10,247 bases of DNA from positions 1-10,247 of the forward strand of contig CAKUWM010000075.1 in the NCBI GenBank assembly GCA_934699305.1, written 5' to 3'. The position numbers and the translations under genes were made by a program. Positions 5,315 to 10,247 of this stretch are shown here, one piece after another. This stretch comes from an uncultured Saprospiraceae bacterium. GTDB lineage: Bacteria > Bacteroidota > Bacteroidia > Chitinophagales > Saprospiraceae. The notes below the pieces were generated by a model. That model was not told where the DNA came from. It did no database searches and worked only from the letters and a program-made list of their open reading frames with translations. Positions within the stretch are counted from its first letter, which is position 1; each line of letters opens with the position of its first letter.

Positions 5315-6514
5315 ATGTCATCTCTTTCCAAACATACTGCCTCTGGTCAAGCATTGGGATATTTTTTTCAACTTGAGAGATCGCTCTCCTGGCTTGCAAA
5401 AGCACCGGCTGATTCTATTATTGGAATCGAGACAGAGGATGATGTTGTCGTAAAAATTGCCGATGGTGTGTCTATTTACGAACAAGATAAAAGCTCGGTA
5501 ACCACTCATCCATTTCTACCTTCAAAAAAAGACTTGTGGAAGACGTTGTTAATATGGGCGGAGGCTATTGAAAATAATGAAATAACATTGGAAAACTCGT
5601 ACTTTTTTCTTGTTACCAATAAACCGAAAAGCGACTCATTAGCTGGTGTGCTTTCATCGGCTAAAGTAGAAGTAGAAATTGAAAAGGCTTTAGCTTTATT
5701 AAAAGAAAAAGGAGCGCAAACTACTGGGAAAGTTAAAGAATTAGTGGATAAACTTTTTAAATACTCTGATACATTGTTAAGTGGGTTAATTAAGAACATT
5801 AGTTTTCAGTCGGGAGATACAATATACGGAGATGGATTAATAAAAAAACTTGAAAGCGACTTACAATTAGACATGAAGGCAACCGACCAGAATAGTTCAA
5901 TTATTCGTGAATTATTAGGGTGGGTATTTGGTCAGGTAGTCAACGCCTGGAGAAACAAAATACCTGCTTTTATTGATCGAAATGCATTTCACCGGGAAAA
6001 AATTAATATTATTACCAACTATCGACAATCTGTCATAGATGAATACATTATTGAACTGGGTAAGGTTCCTAAAGCTGACGAACGGGTAGAATGGAATAAC
6101 AGGTATGTAAAGCAGCTGCAGTTAATTAGGTGCACAAAAGAAGATATACAAACCGCAATTCATCATTATCTCAATTCTGTTTCAAAACGTACACTCTTAG
6201 CAAAGCAAGGTTATCTGACAGAAAAACAATTAGAAGAGTTGGACCGCAATCTGAAAGAACACTGGCAAAGCATTTCCCGGTCGAGAAAAATTAGCCATAC
6301 TTCATTGACTCCCGAAAATCTCGGGCAGCTAATCTATTTTGATACTACAAGTTACGATACAACTGTTGGTAATTATAAACTGAATAGTCATTTTATCACA
6401 AAAGGAAGCTATCATTCACTGGCAGACAAACTATCCGTAGGGTGGCATCCAGAATTTGATATTTTGTTGAAAGAAAATACTCCTAAGATGAAAAAGAAGA
6501 AAACGAATGCATGA
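5315..6514 (+). CDS. ABC-3C system effector: CAP4/DUF4297-like nuclease with C-terminal ABC-3C domain
   Basis: This 399-residue cytoplasmic protein has no membrane segment. The N-terminus (about 9-105) resembles the CAP4/DUF4297-type dsDNA endonuclease fold: ASGQALGYFFQLERSL (helix with G11, G15, Q19), then IETEDDVVV (E41-D42-D43) and YEQDKSS (Q57-D58-K59), which together give the D...QxK version of the PD-(D/E)XK site, followed by DLWKTLLIW and the strand FFLVTNK. A middle helical region (about 110-330) leads to a C-terminal segment with LGQLIYFDTT, a conserved-looking FITKGSYHSLADKLSVGWHPEF (360-381) and a Lys-rich tail. The GSYH...GWHP pattern is, from memory, shared by C-terminal domains of ABC three-component systems, where it docks the effector to the middle component. 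It is the first gene of a four-gene operon behind a strong promoter and overlaps the next gene by 8 bp. Expected role: DNA cleavage released by the ATPase partner. Confidence 0.78.
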   Translation: MSSLSKHTASGQALGYFFQLERSLSWLAKAPADSIIGIETEDDVVVKIADGVSIYEQDKSSVTTHPFLPSKKDLWKTLLIWAEAIENNEITLENSYFFLVTNKPKSDSLAGVLSSAKVEVEIEKALALLKEKGAQTTGKVKELVDKLFKYSDTLLSGLIKNISFQSGDTIYGDGLIKKLESDLQLDMKATDQNSSIIRELLGWVFGQVVNAWRNKIPAFIDRNAFHREKINIITNYRQSVIDEYIIELGKVPKADERVEWNNRYVKQLQLIRCTKEDIQTAIHHYLNSVSKRTLLAKQGYLTEKQLEELDRNLKEHWQSISRSRKISHTSLTPENLGQLIYFDTTSYDTTVGNYKLNSHFITKGSYHSLADKLSVGWHPEFDILLKENTPKMKKKKTNA

Positions 6515-6989
6515 ATTTCAAATCATTCAAAATGAGGCCTTAGGCGCTATAGCTATACAGGCGTTTGCTAAAGAATATGCCAAACAATCGGACAATGGTG
6601 TCGGACCTGTTTTGCCTTTAATAATGCCAGTACTTCCAATCGTTTTCAATGAACGGGCCTGCGAAATTCTTGGAAAGGTCAGACGAATAACCAACTCCCG
6701 CTTTTTAAATACCTTGTCCGATTATCGCGATCTACCAGCAGGCCTGCAAGAACGTATGGTAGATATGGCTGACCAGACATTCAGATCATTAAATTTTGCA
6801 TTTGCAATGAACATTATTACTTATGACCAAGAGAGTTGTAGGATTATGGCTGTAAAATATCTGAAAAAACTCCCGAAACTTCAATATAAGGATAACCAAA
6901 TGATCATTTATGGAGCTAAGGTTTTAGGGGGATGGTTTGCCTATTATTCAATTGAAGAGATTTGTATTTCTTTAAATATATATTTTTAA
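6507..6989 (+). CDS. ABC-3C system middle component
   Basis: This 160-residue, largely helical protein carries the signature of ABC three-component middle components: an N-terminal NEALGAIAIQAF helix (N9, G13), a proline-rich hydrophobic stretch VLPLIMPVLPIVF (35-47) and a C-terminal KVLGGWFA segment (138-145). These small proteins bridge the effector and the ABC ATPase. The start ATG at 6507 overlaps the end of the effector gene by 8 bp, and its stop TAA shares one base with the ATG of the ATPase gene. All three genes are therefore probably translationally coupled and made in fixed proportions. The hydrophobic stretch is too short and proline-broken for a reliable membrane span. No catalytic residues are expected or seen. 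Confidence 0.82.
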   Translation: MHEFQIIQNEALGAIAIQAFAKEYAKQSDNGVGPVLPLIMPVLPIVFNERACEILGKVRRITNSRFLNTLSDYRDLPAGLQERMVDMADQTFRSLNFAFAMNIITYDQESCRIMAVKYLKKLPKLQYKDNQMIIYGAKVLGGWFAYYSIEEICISLNIYF

Positions 6990-8986
6990 TGGATTTCAAA
7001 ATAAAAAAAATTATCCTTTGGCCTAAGAATGAAATATTTGGAAGAAAGGAAATAGAGTTTGAACTGGATTTAGTAAATGTAATTGTTGGGGATAGCCAGA
7101 CAGGGAAATCCGCCATCATTCCCATTATTGATTATTGCCTGGGAAGTACAAAATGCACAATTCCTGTTGGCCCTATCCGTAAGACTACAGCTTGGTTTGG
7201 AATTTTAGTCGTACATGGCAATACCGAATTGTTATTAGCCAGGCAGGAACCTGGTGCTCAAAAAGCCACAAATCAAATGTTTTTTGAAGAAGGTAAAAAT
7301 ATTGTCATACCAGATACTATTATTGAATCCAACCGATCATCGCAACAAGTCGTAAATAGATTGAATCAGTTGTGCAAGCTACCTTCTTTAGATTTTTCAT
7401 TAAGTTCAGAAGAAAGCAAAGCTTACGAGGCTGCACCGAGTTTTAAAGATTTTATCGCCTTTTGTTTTCAACCGCAACACATCATTGCAAACCCTTACAC
7501 ACTCTTTTATGAAGCGGATACAATAGAACACAAACTCAAATTGAAAACAATTTTTCCATTAGCACTTGGTTTGATTCAAGCTAATACATTAGAGCTTCAA
7601 CGAAGGTTAAGTATTTTACAGAATGAGCTCAAAGAAAAAAAAGGTATCTTATTAGATAAGCAAAAGATAAAAAACGCATGGGAAGCAGAGATAAAAGGCA
7701 ATTATGTACGAGCCCTTGAACTTGGCATTTTAAAAGATGCACCTTTCCCCGAAGAATCATGGAAACTGGAAGACTATGTTGTATATCTACAACAAGTACC
7801 AGAGATCATCCAGCGGATGAAGTTCCCACAACTATCTAGTGGTATTACAAATAGAGTGATTAAATACATAATCAAGGTTCAGCAAAATGAAGCCGCTATT
7901 TTAAGTGATTTAGAGGAAAAGGCGTTTAGGTTATCTCTATTACAATCATTTCGGGGTGGGTCCACTCAATATGAACTGGCTATAAAAAACCAACATTCCC
8001 GTTTGGAACCAATTACTAATGGTTGGTTATCTCACAAATTAAAAAGTAAAATAAATTGTCCTGTTTGTGGTGCTATTGAAAAGACTTCACAAGAAAATTT
8101 TCAGAAACTGATTAAAGCTACCGATTCGATTAAGGAAAAAGTTCTTCAGATTAATGAATCAAAAGATATATTAGACAAAGAAATAACAGAAATGGAAAAA
8201 GAGATTCAGGAGCTGGAAAAACAATTAAATAGTACACGGGCACAACTTGAATCACTTGGCAGGCAAAATGACCAATTAGAAAAACAGAGAAAATCTGTCG
8301 AAGAGTTGTTTCGATATGTGGGACGCATTGAACAGAATTTAAAGAATTTGAACGAAACACGTATAGATGGCAATTTGTTCCAGACAATTGCAGACATTGA
8401 ATTACAAATTCAAAATCTTCAGGCAGAAATAGGACAATCTAATGATCTGAAATCAAGAGATAGCGTGATGAAACGAATTGGACAGACAATCGTTATTTAC
8501 AAGAAAATCCTACAGGTAGAAGATGCAGAAAACCCTACTGAAATAGATGAGAAACAGCTCACACTTAAAATAACATCAAGTGATAATAGAGAGGACTATT
8601 TGTGGGAAATTGGAAGCGGATCTAACTGGATGGGCTATCACATTTCGGCACTTTTAGCACTTCACGAATATTTCCTTTCGCTCAAAGCAAAGAATCATAC
8701 TCCCTCATTTATTTTATTCGACCAGCCAAGTCAGGCTTACTTTCCTGATCCTACCTTGTTGGATTCGAAAAATAGTACAAATAAAAGATCAGATGATTTG
8801 GAAAGGGTAAAAGCTATCTTCCGAGCATTTTCCGAATTTCTCAAACGCAGTGATAAAAAATGTCAAATTATAGTACTTGAACATGCCAGCAAGGACTACT
8901 GGGGTGACGTAGAACTAACAAAACAGGTAGGAGAAAAAAGGTGGATAAAAGACGATGCACTGATTCCAAAAGACTGGATAAATTAA
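6989..8986 (+). CDS. DUF3732 ABC ATPase of the ABC-3C system, Rad50-like
   Basis: The start at 6989 (TAATG overlap with the previous stop) gives 665 residues; an in-frame ATG 27 bp earlier is less likely. The Walker A motif is GDSQTGKS (34-41), followed by the DUF3732-typical IIDYCLGS and IPVGPI. Two coiled-coil arms (about 203-235 and 370-460) flank a CPVC zinc-hook-like motif (357-360), as in Rad50. The ABC signature is GSGSNW (542-547), and the variant Walker B is FILFDQPSQAYFP (574-586), with Gln579 where most ABC ATPases have Glu. His632 in VLEHASK is the switch histidine. This is the sensor/motor of the system: an SMC/Rad50-type ATPase thought to recognise a nucleoprotein structure and gate the effector. 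Gln in place of the catalytic Glu is a family trait that should slow hydrolysis. It is followed after 4 bp by the fourth gene. Confidence 0.92.
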   Translation: MDFKIKKIILWPKNEIFGRKEIEFELDLVNVIVGDSQTGKSAIIPIIDYCLGSTKCTIPVGPIRKTTAWFGILVVHGNTELLLARQEPGAQKATNQMFFEEGKNIVIPDTIIESNRSSQQVVNRLNQLCKLPSLDFSLSSEESKAYEAAPSFKDFIAFCFQPQHIIANPYTLFYEADTIEHKLKLKTIFPLALGLIQANTLELQRRLSILQNELKEKKGILLDKQKIKNAWEAEIKGNYVRALELGILKDAPFPEESWKLEDYVVYLQQVPEIIQRMKFPQLSSGITNRVIKYIIKVQQNEAAILSDLEEKAFRLSLLQSFRGGSTQYELAIKNQHSRLEPITNGWLSHKLKSKINCPVCGAIEKTSQENFQKLIKATDSIKEKVLQINESKDILDKEITEMEKEIQELEKQLNSTRAQLESLGRQNDQLEKQRKSVEELFRYVGRIEQNLKNLNETRIDGNLFQTIADIELQIQNLQAEIGQSNDLKSRDSVMKRIGQTIVIYKKILQVEDAENPTEIDEKQLTLKITSSDNREDYLWEIGSGSNWMGYHISALLALHEYFLSLKAKNHTPSFILFDQPSQAYFPDPTLLDSKNSTNKRSDDLERVKAIFRAFSEFLKRSDKKCQIIVLEHASKDYWGDVELTKQVGEKRWIKDDALIPKDWIN

Positions 8987-8990
8987 TAGC

Positions 8991-10247
8991 ATGATCGAAG
9001 TATTTACTTGTTACGCTAGAATTAGCCTGGATTCAAATGATTTTACAAAAATTATAAAAGGCATAAATGATACTGGGTGTAAATCTGTGGTCTGGCAATC
9101 GAAATTAGCCATGCTATCTGCAGCAGGTATAACATCCTTGGATAAAGACATACTCGATTGGATCAGTTATTATAGTTTAAACCAGAATAGCACATTCATC
9201 TACCGGGGAGACCTATTTGTTGAGAATAATGACATTGTTTACATTATAAATAGAGGATCTGCTTTTTCCGATAATGACAATAAAGTAGAAATTGGAGTTA
9301 TTACTTCATTTCCCGAAAATGCTGATCTGCTTTTAAAAAAATATGCAAATGCATTTGTAGGTTCTTTAAAGAAAAATATCGATGGACGTCGTGTAAGGCA
9401 CATGACCCTGAAATGGTACCTATCTTCCAAAAATGAGAAAATAGATACTCATGTTTCTTATTACAAAAGTTTTACCTATCCACTATTCGATGGTGTTGAA
9501 TTGCAGGCAGCACAATGCTTGACCGAAGTTCAAAACAGAGAATTAGTTAGATCTATTTCTGAAGCAGGTTTATTGCGACGGGCAGATATCAAAGGAGATA
9601 ACAAAGATGTCACTTTAAACTTAATTGAAAAGCTTATTAGCAATGGTATAGCTGAATTAAGATATATTATCACCTGCCGTAAGAAATCTATATTAATTGG
9701 CGCTATTCAATCAAAGGAAGAGCTAACATCGCACCATCATAATACTTTAACTTGTCCACATTGTAGCAGAAAATTTGCAGATGAGCTTGTTCAGGAAAGC
9801 TATGTTTTAAGTGGCCTTGGTAGAAAAATGATTGAGAGAAGCCACTGGATGACAATTCTTCTCACAAATGTACTAATGGAAAATGGAATACAAAAGGAAT
9901 GTATCATTTGGAATCTAACTGAGGATAGCGAAGAGGTAGACTGCGTTGTTCAATTTAAGGATCAAGTATGGGTTTTTGAACTAAAAGATAGAAATTTTGA
10001 GGCTGGAGATGCACATGCCTTAATTTATCGGGGATTAAAATTTAAAGCCCAAAAGACAATTATTTTCGTAACTGGGAAAGTAAGCAAAGGGGCTAAAAAA
10101 GTTATAGAAGATATTTCTGGTGAAAGAGCTTTTTCTTCATCAGGCAAGTATCGGCACCCACTTTATATTGAGGGAATAGGTAATCTTAAAGATGCAGTTT
10201 CGAAGTTAGTCAAGAATGAAACTTTGCAAAAAATCAAAAGTAAGAAA
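8991..10247 (+). CDS. Winged helix-zinc knuckle-PD-(D/E)XK nuclease-like protein, 3' end outside the window
   Basis: The ATG at 8991, 4 bp after the ATPase stop, opens a frame that runs to the window edge (419 codons, no stop). A Lys-rich stretch at the edge suggests the end is near. Residues 1-175 are mixed strand/helix and not recognised. Residues about 178-240 (TEVQNRELVRSISEAG, then DVTLNLIEKLISNGI, then a strand pair) look like a winged helix. C255-P-H-C258 is a zinc knuckle whose second half I cannot place. Residues 275-375 match a restriction-endonuclease-like fold: helix MIERSHWMTILLTNVL with E282, then EVDCVVQFKDQVWVFELKD with D317 and E330-L-K332 (D-x12-ExK), then helix and strand KTIIFVTGK. 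It would be a second nuclease of the operon, possibly DNA-guided by the winged helix. It has no ABC-3C C-terminal domain in the visible part. It could be a loosely linked accessory gene rather than a core part. Confidence 0.75.
   Translation, partial: MIEVFTCYARISLDSNDFTKIIKGINDTGCKSVVWQSKLAMLSAAGITSLDKDILDWISYYSLNQNSTFIYRGDLFVENNDIVYIINRGSAFSDNDNKVEIGVITSFPENADLLLKKYANAFVGSLKKNIDGRRVRHMTLKWYLSSKNEKIDTHVSYYKSFTYPLFDGVELQAAQCLTEVQNRELVRSISEAGLLRRADIKGDNKDVTLNLIEKLISNGIAELRYIITCRKKSILIGAIQSKEELTSHHHNTLTCPHCSRKFADELVQESYVLSGLGRKMIERSHWMTILLTNVLMENGIQKECIIWNLTEDSEEVDCVVQFKDQVWVFELKDRNFEAGDAHALIYRGLKFKAQKTIIFVTGKVSKGAKKVIEDISGERAFSSSGKYRHPLYIEGIGNLKDAVSKLVKNETLQKIKSKK

Noticed and set aside
8151..8397. 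Two reverse ORFs inside the DUF3732 gene
   Set aside because: They are antisense to the coiled-coil region of a well-supported gene; their hydrophobic composition comes from reading Glu/Lys codons backwards.

Overview
The window is AT-rich DNA that most likely comes from a Bacteroidota bacterium. A Chitinophagaceae or Sphingobacteriaceae-like host is my guess. The clues are promoter boxes of the TTTG / TAnnTTTG type, genes without Shine-Dalgarno sites behind AT-rich leaders, and protein families typical of that phylum. It looks like accessory DNA: regulators, a signalling-type cassette and a defence-type operon, with no housekeeping genes, tRNAs, CRISPR arrays or recognisable transposases.

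Left part (1-1700). A leftward gene enters from the window edge and starts at 1120. It is a helix-rich protein reminiscent of the RteC-like regulators of Bacteroidota mobile elements. Behind it lie about 580 non-coding bases with several inverted repeats.

Second part (1700-4180). Three genes form what looks like a self-contained regulatory cassette. They are a GNAT-fold protein resembling LuxI/FeeM N-acyl synthases (leftward, with an apparent one-base frameshift in a 7-A tract near its N-terminus), a divergently transcribed LuxR-type regulator with a PAS-like sensor, and a ThiF/E1-like adenylyltransferase convergent with the luxR-type gene (1 bp apart). The shared region between the first two genes and the thiF upstream region both carry the same palindrome, (C)TACCC-N4-GGGTA(G). 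This suggests that the LuxR-type protein controls all three genes. It could be an undescribed signal synthesis and response circuit.

Third part (4180-5300). A leftward 97-residue XRE-type repressor has a 7-bp inverted repeat with 21-bp periodicity upstream of its start. A run of short, partly overlapping ORFs of doubtful status follows. It ends in a textbook Bacteroidota promoter, TTTG-N19-TAGATTTG.

Right part (5315-10247). That promoter drives four tightly packed genes. The first three match the ABC three-component (ABC-3C) conflict systems described by comparative genomics: a CAP4/DUF4297-like PD-(D/E)XK nuclease with a C-terminal ABC-3C domain, a small middle component, and a DUF3732 ABC ATPase with a Rad50-like CPVC motif. 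The fourth gene starts 4 nt later and runs off the window. It encodes an unusual protein with a probable winged helix, a CPHC zinc knuckle and a second PD-(D/E)XK nuclease domain. The operon would thus carry two putative nucleases gated by one SMC/Rad50-like ATPase, which suggests an anti-phage or anti-plasmid role. All functional statements are inferred from sequence alone.
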